In this document: piece after piece, positions 50,776 to 63,300 of the stretch
Layout of the letters: every line of letters starts with the position of its first letter
Numbering within the stretch: the first letter of the stretch is position 1
Notes under the pieces: generated by a model
What the model saw: only the letters and a program-made list of their open reading frames with translations
Database searches by the model: none
What the model was told of the DNA's origin: nothing
Program-made: the position numbers and the translations under genes
Assembly (NCBI GenBank): GCA_017590115.1
Contig: JAGGNK010011225.1
Span: forward strand, 1,675,387-1,739,386
From: Montifringilla adamsi
Taxonomy: Eukaryota; Chordata; Aves; Passeriformes; Passeridae
Length of the DNA: 64,000 nucleotides
Direction of reading: 5' to 3'

Positions 50776-51370
50776 TCCAAGATGAAAAAGTCACATCAGG
50801 GAAAAAAAAAAAATCCAAAGGTGTCCTCAGGAAACAAAGAACTGGTATATAAGTGTATGTGTGTGTTTCAAATATCTGAACAGAAAGAAATTTGCAATGT
50901 TACAAAAAGGCTCTGTATTGTAGACCTGGCTGCGACACTGGCAGCATTCTGCTGCTCAGTGGAGTCTTTTTCTTTGAGAAGAGCGAGTATTGCAATACAG
51001 CGTGGTTCAGATGAGCTGTCTCAGGCGCTGTGTTGCTTGAAGTCCAGATACAGACTAAAAAAACACAAACCGTTGAAAAGTGGGTATCAGCTGCCTTCTG
51101 TGCCTTTTTTCAGCTACCTGGCAGCTTCGTCCAACGTCAGCTCTTGCTGCTCAGGATGGCGTGATGACTGCCCTCCCTACACACTGATCCAGCTTGGGAA
51201 GAGAGGAGTAGGGGAAAGAAAGGGAGGGGGGCAGGGGGGGAAAGAGAAGTCTACTGTGCTTGTATTGCTACAACTTTTCCTTCTAATGGCTGCGATAATG
51301 CCTTTAACCCTTCATTCTCCCTCCTCATACTCTACCCCTCTACCTGTTCTAACTTCTGCTGCCTGATGCT
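50776..51370 (-). promoter_or_regulatory. VSTM2A 5' UTR and probable core promoter region
   Basis: This is the stretch immediately upstream of the VSTM2A start codon. It is richer in GC than the flanks beyond 51.5 kb and includes a purine-rich/GC-box-like block at about 51203-51245 (long G runs on the plus strand, C runs on the gene strand). I see no clear TATA box. The transcription start cannot be placed from sequence. An open frame on the opposite strand (50782-51366) is not supported as a gene. Confidence 0.35.
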
Positions 51371-51428
51371 GGGCTAAATCTGCAGGTGTTTTGGTGGGTT
51401 TGTGTTTTTTGTTTGTTTCTTTGGGGTT

Positions 51429-51445
51429 TTGGGTTTTTTTTTTTG

Positions 51446-51512
<67 letters not shown>
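51429..51512 (+). repeat. Poly(T) tract (65 uninterrupted T) with T/G lead-in
   Basis: A G/T-rich stretch leads into 65 consecutive T at 51448-51512, about 0.7 kb upstream of the VSTM2A start codon. On the gene strand this is an A65 tract. No retroposon body is recognised beside it. The length is likely polymorphic or assembly-sensitive. Confidence 0.95.
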
Positions 51513-51516
<4 letters not shown>

Positions 51517-54500
51517 CTGCTTATGACAGAGGGAGCTTTTATTGTACTGATGTAATCTTCGGTCTTTCATCCCAAAACACTCAGTGGCTAAGAGGGCAAT
51601 GCAGTGGTTTGATTTTTGGTGAGTTAAGCTGTTTCTGTTTTCTCCTTTTTCTTTCCCTCTTACAGGATCTGAGAGGAAAATAGTTACTCAGTAATCCTGT
51701 CGCACTTGCTATTTCCTGCTCCAAATAACTATGCTTCTAGCATCTTACATTAAAATTACTTCATTTTGTCTTCAAAGGCAGATAAAGAGGATGATACTTA
51801 GAGTGTGCATAGGTTGCTTTATACACATTTCTACAGAAAAATATTTAACTAGATAAAAATGGATTGTCATATCTTACAGATTACTGACATTAATGCATAT
51901 ATTTATGTACACCAGAGAAGGTGTTTACAGTATATTAAAGAATGCTTCCTCCTGCAGTGAATGTTTTCTTCCTTGCTCCCTGTTTTCTGCCTACGTATGT
52001 TAATAATGTTCAGATAAGAGACTAACCTTGACTGTGTTAGGTATTCAAAACACCCTGAAACACATCTGCACTGAGAGAAGTTCTCTGGCTGAAATCGCCC
52101 TGCTGCTTGCAGTAAGGAGCCATCTAGAAAGTGCTTGTTGCACTAAGCAATCACCAAATACCTTCTGAAGGCTGAGGCAAAGATTAAATAGAAACTGAAA
52201 AGAGCACCTGATAATCACTCAGACAGCCAAATAGCTGAACTTAACTGCTAATCACAAACTAAAAAAAGCTACAAGATGGTACCAAATTAAGACAATTTTA
52301 TCTGCACAGGCAGTATGTTTTTCTGGAACAGGACAGGTTCTGTCATTCCTGGCAATGGGAGTGCAGCAGTTGCACAATGGCACAAAATGCAACTTTCACC
52401 TTACTCACTGCACTAGCCAAATTATTGCATGCATACAAAACATCTGACATAGCTGCAGAGATCTCTTTCACAGGACTAATGATATCTGATTGGAGAACAA
52501 TCTTTTTGACTAAATTTTAGCTTTTTCTTTTTTTCTTTTTCATAATTGTGTGAGTTCCCATTTTTATTCATAAAAATAAGGGAGCCATTTCTCCATGGCA
52601 GTAACCTATTCCATTCATGTCATAATTTAAGCTTAGCAATAATTCTGAGTAAAAATAAAAAAAAAATGCAAGAAATCAAATATAATTTAAATTATTAAAA
52701 TGATCCACCAAATGGGAAAACAATTGTGTCACTTGAAAGATTTCCTATTAGCACAGAGATTTAATTACTTTAAAGGAGGTCATGATGGATATATTCAAAA
52801 CCAAAGAAAACCTGTTAAACAAAAGAGAAGCACCAGTCTTTAAAGGTGGTAGACCTAAATTATCTGAAATAGTCAAGGTTTGTCAGGTATTCAATGATTA
52901 AATGCACACTATAGAGATCTTTACAGGTTTAGATAGTGAATGTTTCAATAATGTCTATAAAAGAACTCAGTTCCTTTTCAGATGGGCAGCCAAAATCCAA
53001 GTCACTCCTGAAAAGGAAGGCTGATTATAGGATTCACTTCAAACCCATGTACGTCATCAGTAATCAGTTGAAAGTACAAATTAGAGACATATTATCAGCA
53101 GCCAAGTTAAATGCAAATTAGACAGGGGAAAAAGAATCTAAGCAGTATCACCTGGTTTAGAAGAAAAGCAGAAAACAAAAACAGATCACTTTTTTCTCTT
53201 TTATTTGCTTCTTCCAATTCAAGACACTTGATAGGTAAATTTAATTTTATCAATTTTTAATTTAAAAGGAAGAATAATTCTCCCAAATAACTTCTAGTCA
53301 ATGGAAGTAATGAAATCTTAATGTCCCAGGGACATACAAAATAATATATATGGTTATTAAAATATCAGAACAGAGGATGTAGTAGGCAATGGATTTAGTG
53401 GAAAGAATCCTTTAACTTAGTTACATGTTTATTATTTTTATTTTATTCATATGCTGCAACAAGCAATATGATTCCATAAAATACTTTAAACAGAAAGCAG
53501 AAATTATCAGAGTTAAAATTCATCCTGATGGGTGTGACTTCTCCACATTCAACTATGCTGTATGAATTTGGGCAGTGAATTTGTCTAGTTACCTTGTGTG
53601 AAAGGTCTGCCTTTTGTACTGTAGAAAAACTTTTAATGTGGTCTAACTTAAGTGAGAAGTACCAGTTGTGCTTTATAACATGAATGATATGGTTCATGTG
53701 AACTTCCTAATGTCTTTTTTCCTCCCTCTCAATGATCAGCTGATGTTTGAGACCATGACTGTGTTGCTATCCAACAAGCTAAATTAAATTATTTTTTGTA
53801 TTATTTTTGTGTTGACTGATATTTTCAGCTCTTCCATCATTATTTCAATATTTTCTTTACAGTTTCAAGGCAAATTTTTTGTTTTCTGATTAAATTTGTG
53901 ACTTATAAAAGTTGAAATGGGGGTTGGTTCTCCTCACTGGGGATTGCTCTTTGGTTTTGTTAACCCAAGTGCTCATATAAGGCTGTCCCAGCATGTCACT
54001 CTTTTCAACAGTGTGTAATTATATATCAGAAGTAGCACCATAACTCAGTAGTAATTATTTTGGTAATAATTTGGAAAAGAGATTGTGCAGGGTTGACTAT
54101 CAAACCTGATAGTATCAGGGGCCTCTTACACAATTGCATACTTATTCAGTTAAAGGAGATAACACACACATAGAATCATTAGTACCTAAACCAACGAGAG
54201 CCTTGTCTATGCTCAGGGAATTTGTGATCATTAAAGAGAGAAAATCTAAACAAATTTTTGTCTTAAGTTCTTTGGGGACTAGAATTTCTCACATTTGTAT
54301 ATGATGTCACTGCGGGCTTCCTGAAATTTAATACAGTTGACTGCTATTTCATGATGAAAGCAACATCATAACCTTACTCATGACCTAGAATAAATGTAGA
54401 ATCCTTCAAAACTAGTAGCATTTGAGACAATTGCCTGTTTGAAGAGCACTTGCCAAGTGATGCTTTTTGTTACTTCCGTGAGACTGCTTGTTCTGAGTAC

Positions 54501-57147
54501 TGTTCTGCATAAACACAAGCCATACTCATAGTTTATGGGGCTGTACTTTGTGAAACTATACATTTGGGTTGTAATGTTTCTGTGCTAGCTTTGCATTTCA
54601 GGGTTTCAAGTGGTGGTTGTTACCTTTGGGTTTTCTCCACTTATTCAAATGTATATCAGCTATCTGTGAAACCCGCAGTGGAAGAGGAGAGGATTAGAGA
54701 AATGTTAGAAATTAGTTCTATTTTACTTTAAAGATATTTCATTTTAAATACTCTTGCACTCTTCCTCCTCAGATAAGAAACACAGTATTTTACAGAGGTA
54801 TCATTTGTATTTGGACATTTCACTCTTGTGAAAATTCCTGCACATTTGGCCATTATCAAAAATGTGAACAAAAATGGATTGCATATGCTCAATAGTAGCT
54901 CACATCCCTTAGAAGTCTGTATTCATTCATGATGCCTAAATTCCTCAGAGCCCCGCATGCTGACTGAGCGAATATATGACATTTTCACAGAGTCAACAGG
55001 CATGCAAAGGGACTAGCTGCACAACCCCCCCTGCAATTAGTATCTGGAGAAACAGGAGAAAAGTAAGAGAAAAGAAAGATTCTACAACAAAATGAGGCAT
55101 CAATGAAAAGGTTGAAAGTTAGAAAATATCATAATGAAGCCTGTCCGTTATCTTAATCCATTCCTTTCATTCCTGGCAATTATGATCTACTGCAGGTGAA
55201 CCCCTCCTATTTTTAACGAGGATTCATACTTCACTCATTAGACAAAGTTCTGCTAGTCTAAGGATGGATTCTTGCTTAGGCCTGAAAAGTAAAGGAAGCT
55301 GTCATACGTGGTACTTACACTTTACATGCATTGGAAGAGAATGAATGCCTTCCTCTCAGGGCAGTTAAGTTCTGCTTAGAAGCAGAGTGTCTGTCTCTGG
55401 CCATCAGAGTTCCTGAGGGACTCTCCACAGTCCCTTACATCAGACATTTCCTATAGGGTCAATAACAGTGTGCTTCTCATTTCTGAATGCCCACCTCAGG
55501 ACCCTCATGGCTCAGATGAAGAATCACTGAGCAGTCACAGTTGGAATTAAAGTGAATGGATGTTGTGATTGAAGATGCAGATTATTATAAAATGTGACAA
55601 AATCCCACAACTTGGACCCTGGGTAGCTCAGCACTAGCTGTTGTCTATGTCTCTGCTGCCTGTCTGTAAAGTGGAATATATTACCTTGTCACTTCAGAGA
55701 AGTTTTTGTAAGACAAATTAACCTTCAGGAAGCCCTCAGAGCTTTGCATGATGAGCACCATAGGGAAGCCCAGAAGGGAATGAATAATTCTGTCTTCAGC
55801 TCAGTGTTTGAGTGGTGTGCATGGGTGAGGCCTAGGGACACACAGCGAAAAATAAAAATAAGCCAAATGTTGAAGACCTGCTGATTACTTTAATTCCATT
55901 TTTCACATACCCATAATGAGGTGGGGGGAGGATCTAGAAAAAATCCCTGTGTCATGGTATATTTAAAGACTACATTGCTTTTGTATATGAAGAGAGAGAG
56001 TTAATTCTTTCTTTGCTGTCTCTTGAGTACTTGATTTGAAACTTTAAAAATGGTCTTTCAGTACAGCATTTTACGTATAGCAGAACATTTTATAGCTCTC
56101 TCTCTACCATTGTCTCTCTACCATTAGGCAGCTGGGAGAAAAGCTCACAGAACCTTAAAATGAGACTTTAGGCATCAATCCAAATGCTTTTTCCTCGTTT
56201 TTCTTAGCTTTTATAAGAGAAAAGCAAAAAAAAAAAATTGTTTTAAGCATAGTCTGTACACTGAGTTTATAAAAAAACATGTGAAACTAAGCTTTTGATA
56301 CAGAAAACCTTGATGCTGTATTACTCTTGTTACAAACTTCCTACTTTTTTTCAATTTGTTTTTTATTTTTTTTTTTTTGGCCAGGCAGTTCATACCCAGA
56401 ATAATGTAGAAGTTTCTTTGAGGTATGATACATCCATTTTGACTTAAGAAAATTTTTGAAACGTGGAGCTCCTAAGTTGTTTAGAATCATATGAACAGAA
56501 CTTTTTAGCAAACCAGATTAAAAAAAAAAATAGATACAGAAATGTTAGGATAGGATTTTATATTGCCTCAATTATGCATATTAACTGCAATTTTTCTGAA
56601 TTCAACCTTCAATGATATTTCAGTTTGATTTCCTTCTTTTTTAGCTCTTGGTGTCCCTGAGGGTGTATACCAAACAGAATAGAAGCTGGGGATGTTTCTT
56701 GGAAGAAAGGTACATTGGAGACCAAGACAGTAACTAGGCTGTTTTGTCCATGCTATTTGGAGCACTGTTGGTGAGGGATGTGCCCACCATGTCCAAAAAA
56801 ATGGGAAGGGCAGGAGACAACTATCATGCTGGCTAGATAGAAAAATTCATTCCCTTCTTTGAACAGTACTAAAGCAAACAATATTCTGTCCATGAAAGAA
56901 TTCTATTTTCTTTTTTGTATAGGGGTGGCTCCAAAATTTGCTTGATTCTTTGAGACCTGTGTCCTGGTTTAGAGCAAATTTGAGAAGAAATTTACAAATC
57001 TACAAATTTTTAAATTTTTTAAAAAATTAATAATTTACAACCATCATAAAGTCACCCTAGAAAAACCTGTCAGTTTGATGAAGGAAAAAGTGTTGTCATA
57101 GGGCTCAAATAGCATATTTAGTTTCCTTAAAGGACTAACAACTGGAT

Positions 57148-57214
57148 GAATTTATATTTTTCATATTGCTAATTTCCCTGGTGAATTTATATTTTTCACA
57201 TTGTTAATTTCCCT
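57148..57214 (+). repeat. 35-bp tandem duplication
   Basis: The unit beginning GAATTTATATTTTTCA and ending AATTTCCCT occurs twice (148-182 and 183-214 of the 57-kb block), with about two substitutions. Confidence 0.95.
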
Positions 57215-57310
57215 TTCTTTCCCTGCCTTCAGTGGCACGGGCATGTTGGTTATAAGTGCACACTGAAAAAGCAGCAAAGAAAGCAGAATAGATGTTACAT
57301 TGGGGTTACT

Positions 57311-57460
57311 GATTTTTTTTTAATGGCTTTGTATTTTTAGTTGGTTGCTTGAGGTTTTTTGGTTGTGTTGGTTTTTTTTTTTTTTTTGTTCTGTGGTTTT
57401 GGTTTGGTCTGGTTTTTTTGGTTTTTTGTTTGTTTGTTTGTTTGTTTGTTGTTGGTGTTT
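57311..57460 (+). repeat. G/T-rich low-complexity tract with (TTTG)n
   Basis: Runs of T alternate with GG and TTGG, including a (TTTG) microsatellite at about 57427-57450. A 60-codon open frame on the reverse strand (Lys/Asn/Gln/Thr-rich) is a product of this composition. Confidence 0.9.
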
Positions 57461-59239
57461 TCTTCCAATTGTGAAGGTTTACAATGAATCATGAAGGTAG
57501 AGAGTAGCCTTAGGGAAAAACTGTTTTCTTGCAAGACAAGTTCCTTATTTAGCACTTGAAAATTCTTCTGTTGTTTCATAGGATCTGTTATCTGATTGTT
57601 TGGTTTTGGAACAAAATCTTTGTCAAGTCTTTATGAACAATGCTGCTCTGTGGTCGTTTTTGCTATGTTGTAATTTTCAATTGTCAGTTAAGCTTTAAGA
57701 TCATCCACAAGTTATGCAAATTTAACCATATTGCAGTCTTATGAATTTCTATCTACTATAACTGTTGCATTTCAGAAAAATCCCAGTCCATATCAAGATT
57801 AAATTATGACATTGCTGTCTTCATTAAATTTTTAAGGAATTTTGTTTTGTGTTTTTAGTCTATGCTATGCCTAGCCCTCTTGTGGACAGTACTTTAAAGA
57901 AGGAGAAAGCTGAGGACAGGAATAGATTACTGCAACTTTTCTCAGCAAACTGGGAAACTGGAAACTGAGACAGTCAGTGCAACTCTTAAACAAGACAGTC
58001 TGTGAAAAGTGCCATTTGAACATTATCTGCCTGTGATCAGCTAGGACAAGATTGCTATTCCTGATTATTTATCCGGGAAAACATGAGGCATGTACAAACC
58101 TTTTCAGCTAAAGAATTCAATTCCTTTTAGCTATTCTCCAAAGACCTTTATGCACTTTTTTAAATTCTAAAAACAACAAACAAAAAAAGACATGCTTCAT
58201 AAACCAATGTAGTGAAGTACCTTTAGCTTGAAAAGGGAGAGAGCTCTGATTTAATAAAACTGTAATCTTTCATTATGCTGCTGATGAGAGCAAATATAAG
58301 AATCTCAAAATAAAATAGGCTGTTTAGTCAACAATGGATATTGCATATCCCTTTGAGGTAAGCCAATGACAATGCAAAATGCCTACTATAATGCCTTTTC
58401 AACACATTGGAAAACTTCAGAGAGGAGAGGATGAAAAACACTGGAAAAGCTTCAGATATTTACATATCAAATTATTCCATTTTTATCAGTAAATAAATTC
58501 GCTTTCATCATTTTAACTACAGGTATTTCTTTTGCTTTAATTTTTATATAGATCAATGAAACAGCTACCATAGCAGTTTCAGCCTGTGAAAGGAATTTTC
58601 TGGAGAGGAAAAAAAGTAAGCATCAGCATTTGTCTTCGGGCATTATTTTACTGCATTAGTCTGCCTATGAGACAATAGTTTTCAAGTAAATTTGATAACT
58701 GGGAGGTCCTTCACAATGCAGGACCGAGAAGCCAAGAGGGAATTGGAAGTTCCAGAGATCATTGCAAAATGGGAAAGCTTTTCTTTCAAAGGTAGCTGGT
58801 AAGCAGAAACCCATCCAAGACTAATTTTCATCTGAGCTTTAGCAGAAAGGAACTGTCCAGTATTAGACATAGTCACTGTAGAAACAATCTCTTTTTTATC
58901 GCTTTCTCTCTCTCTCTTCATTATCCAGTGAATCAGTTTTGTGAAAAAGAGAATAGGATTTTTTTGTGAAAAGAACTTGTTCCACTGTTTTTTCATGCAT
59001 CTACATTCTGTAGAGAAAATGACATCCTTGATATGTAGGATCAGTATGGGTGACATAATTTGCCCCATAGTATCCAGCCTGGTACAATAAATTCATTGTA
59101 CTAAGACCCATGGAACAGTTGTCCACAGCCTAGAGAGAAGTGCCTTTTTCAATAATCATTAATTAGATATTCACTTTCTTTAACATTCAAAATTATATTT
59201 AAAATGGCAAAAAAGGCATGAATGTTTTGAATGTTTGAA

Positions 59240-59345
59240 GCTACTTGGGGGTATGGTTTAGTAGACTTGGCAGGACCGGATTAACAGTTGGACTCGATGA
59301 TCTTAAAGGCTTTTTCCAATCATAATAATTTTATAATTAAATTAT
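59240..59345 (+). mobile_element. CR1 LINE 3' end fragment
   Basis: This stretch contains 'atggtttagtagacttggca', 'ggttggactcgatgatctt'-like text (here 'agttggactcgatgatctta') and a degenerate terminal AATAATTTTATAATT tail. It is a short, 5'-truncated, diverged plus-strand copy. Confidence 0.85.
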
Positions 59346-59619
59346 TCTACTTTAAAGACAAATATTCTTTAACAACTAAATGAACTTTTGATTGGCTAAG
59401 TACAAGTATTCATCATCTTCTGTACAGGAAAAGCCTTAAGGACTATTCATGGTTCTGCATTTTGACAACACAATTATTAATTAGAAGCTTAAAGACAGAA
59501 GTGGATCCATGTTGAAGTCTGAATATGCTTGTGATTAAATGTTAGGATTTGTTGATTGGAAATGATTGACAGGTTACTTTGTTTTTCAGGATGATTTATC
59601 AATAAGATTCAATTTGAGC

Positions 59620-59665
59620 TTTTGTTTTTTGGTTGGTCGGTTTTCTTTTTTTGTTTTTTTTTTTT
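59620..59665 (+). repeat. G/T-rich low-complexity tract
   Basis: T runs interrupted by GGTTGGTCGG. Composition resembles the tracts at 57.3 and 60.3 kb. Confidence 0.85.
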
Positions 59666-60127
59666 GAGAGGTTATGTTTTAGAATTATGATTTGGAATAT
59701 TGTGAAAGAAAATAAGCCACGAACTAAAGCAAAATTAACTTTATTTGGGCTCATCTATTAAAATAGCTTTCTGTCTTTGTGACGTTCCTAATATCTCCTC
59801 ATTTTCAGTTTGACAAGCTGATTTAACTAATGGGAGATTTTTTTTTTAATTCAATGGCCTAGGGTTCACAGCTTCTCTGGATGATATAGAAGAGTGTTTA
59901 CTATATAAAAATTTCATTTGTCTCACTTACTTGGACAATGTCAATATGTTTCTTAAAATCAAACTCTTTAAAATCATTTTCAGGAAAAAACACACATTTA
60001 AAAATAGCATTTCTGAGTTGGTTAGTCAAACTGTTAATATTTAGCACTTGTGTGGCAAAAGGTTCTGTGTTTTTGGATTATAATTTAAAAACTTTGGGGA
60101 TGTAAAAGTCTTGATTAGAACTCTCGT

Positions 60128-60285
60128 TCAACATTGGAAGAACTGGAGGTGTTTAAAGAAAGACTGGATATCTCACTTACTACCATGGTTTAGTTGACTT
60201 GAAGGTGTTAGGTCTTAGATTACACTCAATGATCATAGAGTTCTTTTCCAACCTAATTGATTCTGTGATTCTATCAATTTAACTG
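60128..60285 (+). mobile_element. CR1 LINE 3' end fragment
   Basis: This copy reads 'gaggtgtttaaagaaagact', 'accatggtttagttgacttg', 'ttttccaacctaattgattc' and ends in the CR1 terminal repeats TTCTGTGATTCTAT. It is about 150 bp, plus strand and 5'-truncated. It lies 0.8 kb from the 59240 copy in the same orientation but is an independent insertion, because both carry their own 3' ends. Confidence 0.88.
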
Positions 60286-60320
60286 GATCAAGAACTTTGG
60301 TATCTTTTTAATCACTCTCT

Positions 60321-60390
60321 GGGGTGGTTTTTTTTTGTTGTTTTTTGGGGGTTTTTTTGTTTGTTTGTTTGTTTTTGGTTGGTTTTTTTT
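60321..60390 (+). repeat. G/T-rich low-complexity tract
   Basis: T runs are interrupted by GGGGG, TTTG repeats and TTGGTTGG. It begins about 35 bp after the CR1 3' end at 60285. Confidence 0.9.
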
Positions 60391-63300
60391 AAATTTATTC
60401 TAAAGCATTTCTAGTCTTTAAGGTAAACACAATGTTATGTGCCTAAGAAATACCATTTGTGGATAAGTAGTTTTTCGAATGCTTTATTTTTCACCTTGAT
60501 TGCTAGCTTGTCATTTTGAGAGGGTAAGAAAAAAATGGTCTGAAATAAAACTTCGGAATTGCTGTAGATTCGTTCTTTATTTTTTTCATTCTTCTTTATT
60601 TGTTTTTTTTTTTTTTTTAATTTCTAAATTTGCTTCTGAAAAACTGGGTAATATCTGAGATACAGGAAATGCAAAAAACCACACACAAACCCCAACATTT
60701 TAGAGCAAGTATGACTTGAAGTGCCCTTCTCTGAAACCTTGTAAAAGATATAATTCAGAAGATGGGAGGAGGGCATCTATAAGAGGAGACTGAAGTCAGA
60801 CACAGCATGCTGCGTAACCAAACAAAAGTGTGTTGCCTTTCATTGTTTAATATTCCTAGCAGTAAGGTGGTACCACTTAGGATGTTTAAAAGTAACACAT
60901 GGTGGAGCATATAATTAAGTGAAGCCTGAAGAATAACTATGTTAGCAAAGCTCAGCCAAATGAGAAACCAGGGCTGGGACTTTTATTATCATACTATGAC
61001 ATAATACTAAATAGTACAAAAATAGAAATATGTAGCTAATGCATCTGTTGAAAATTGAAGAAAACTGCAGACACAGGCATTTTTAAAAAAAGGACCACTT
61101 TTACCTTCTGTAGAATACTACCATTCCATATTCTATATAAGTAAAATAAAATTTTATTTATTAAGGGCTTGGTAAAATTTCAGAAGAATAACCTCAGACT
61201 ATTAATTGATCTAAATGGAAACTGGCTCCTTCCCTCTGTTGAAATATTTCTATTTTTCTCTGTAGTCATACAAATAAAATGTCACAATTACTCTGAAAAC
61301 TGCAATACCAGTTAAAGCCAAGTATCTGAGCTATTAGGAGAAGCTATTGTAAACTGAATTTTTCAGCATGAGCCTGTTCATGAGGGACAGCTATAGGGCT
61401 GCCACAACAGCAGCTTTTTGCTGCCACTCCACAAGATTACAAGAGAATTTAATTAATACAGCATTTGGAAGAGTGAAAAGATGTCTGTCCAAGATAATTC
61501 TCTAATTCTGGAACGTTGCTTGTGTCGCAGTGGGCTTTCCTCTGACTACGTGAGATGGATTTTAAAAGGACAAACAGAAGGTGTTTTGAGCTTCATCCTT
61601 GTTTCTCTCATTACACTCTAGGTACAAAGGTTATGAAAGTAACAACTCTTAAGTCATGTTTTACTGGCAGTTCTTGGATTCTTTAACACTTCTCTGAAAC
61701 TGGAGAGCAATGCAGCTGCATATCCTAAAGGTGGCTACTGGCATTACTAGGTTTCCTAGAGTATTCCAGGTGTTGGCATAAGGTTGGCAGTTTCACAACA
61801 GAGTGGGTTATTTTAAATCTGTTTGAGAGTGCAGCTAGACACGAGTTAGGATATTTTAAGTTGCCATTTAGGCACAAGGCACATATGCTTAGGCAACCAA
61901 TGCACTCATAAGATTTCCGTGGTTCTGTCCATTCTTCCATAAAATAAATGTCCAAGAGAAAGACATTAACATTTATCTAGGCTAATATAATCACTTGAAG
62001 GGATGAAAAAAAGATAAGATGGAATACAGATACAGAAATCTATGAAAAATAAAAAAAAATCCTTATGGAAATAATATTTTCTGAGAATGATGTTGGTTCT
62101 CTCCACAAATGCGCGATATGAAGCTTTGGCAACAGAGGAAATCTTTGGGAAAATGATTCTTCTGTTACTGAGATCAAGTGATACTACCTGACAACTCTCT
62201 TAGATTAAAAAATAATAATTCTTTTTCTCAGGAAGATTTTAGTAGAGTTTTGGATGAAAAAGTTATCTCTTTAAACTTTAAAAAGCTTTGCCTCCTGGTG
62301 CCAGGAGAGATGTCATATCATTGTGTTTCACAGTGAATGCTAGGGGTGTCTTGCACTCTTAATAGCCTGATCCTATAATGTCAGAAGAAACTGAAGAAAA
62401 AATTCCTAGTTGAAGGAAAAAAATGAACTTTGATTTCACACCTCTATAGAGGCTCCTCAGAAACTCCCATCCACTTAATGCTTTTAATTGTTTTAATTGT
62501 TTTCAATTACATACACAAGAAGTAAATATATTTGGTGGTGGCTGGTTTGTGTTATTACAAAGTAATGCTAAAAAAAACCAAATTATTGGTATAGTACCTG
62601 AAGCAGAAAAAATAATAAAATAAAATGTCTTTTGCATCTAGACGCCCATCTGATTGAAGGTAATTTGAAATATAATTTAAAAGTTCATTTAAAATTTTGC
62701 TTTGTAAACAAAAACAGGGAAAAGGTGGCCAGAGCACAAAATCGCTTAGATCTCTACAAGTAAAAATATGTGTCACTTATTGTAGGAAAGAAGTTGGCTG
62801 ACCCTGCTGTTCATGTCTGACAACCTGACCCATAAACATTAGGAAGAAGCTACCTGCCAAGAATGCTCAATTTACATTGCCTGCCACATCTTTACAGCTG
62901 GAACAGGAGATGCCTAAAAGCCTTTTTTTTTTTTTTTCTCTTTCCTTAATAGCAAGGCAAAAGTCTGCTTTCTCTTGAACCTGAAGTAGGACAGTGAGTC
63001 ATTCTAGCTCTTAGTACTGTAAAGTTGGAGGCATTGCAGAGGGCACTGCTCTGTACTATAAAACCAAAGGGAGCGTTTCAGGTGTAATTCTCTCCAGTGC
63101 TGGTGTAAGTACTGCCACGGCAGTTACCACATAACGCACAGCACTGCTACACAAGTTGAGCCCCGGGGAGCATTTAGTAAATTGTAAAGGACTGTGAAAG
63201 CACAAAATAAAGAAAGATGGACTTTTCTTCTGAACACACTGGTCTCATTTCTGCAGGTACTGTGAAGAGCAATAAGGAAGTTAAAATTTGCCCAGCAACA

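Larger units (their letters stand above)
51513..59239. other. Unannotated 5' flank of VSTM2A
   Basis: AT-rich sequence without recognised exons. It holds the G/T tract at 57.3 kb and the 35-bp duplication at 57.15 kb. Distal regulatory elements may be present but cannot be identified without alignment. Confidence 0.6.
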
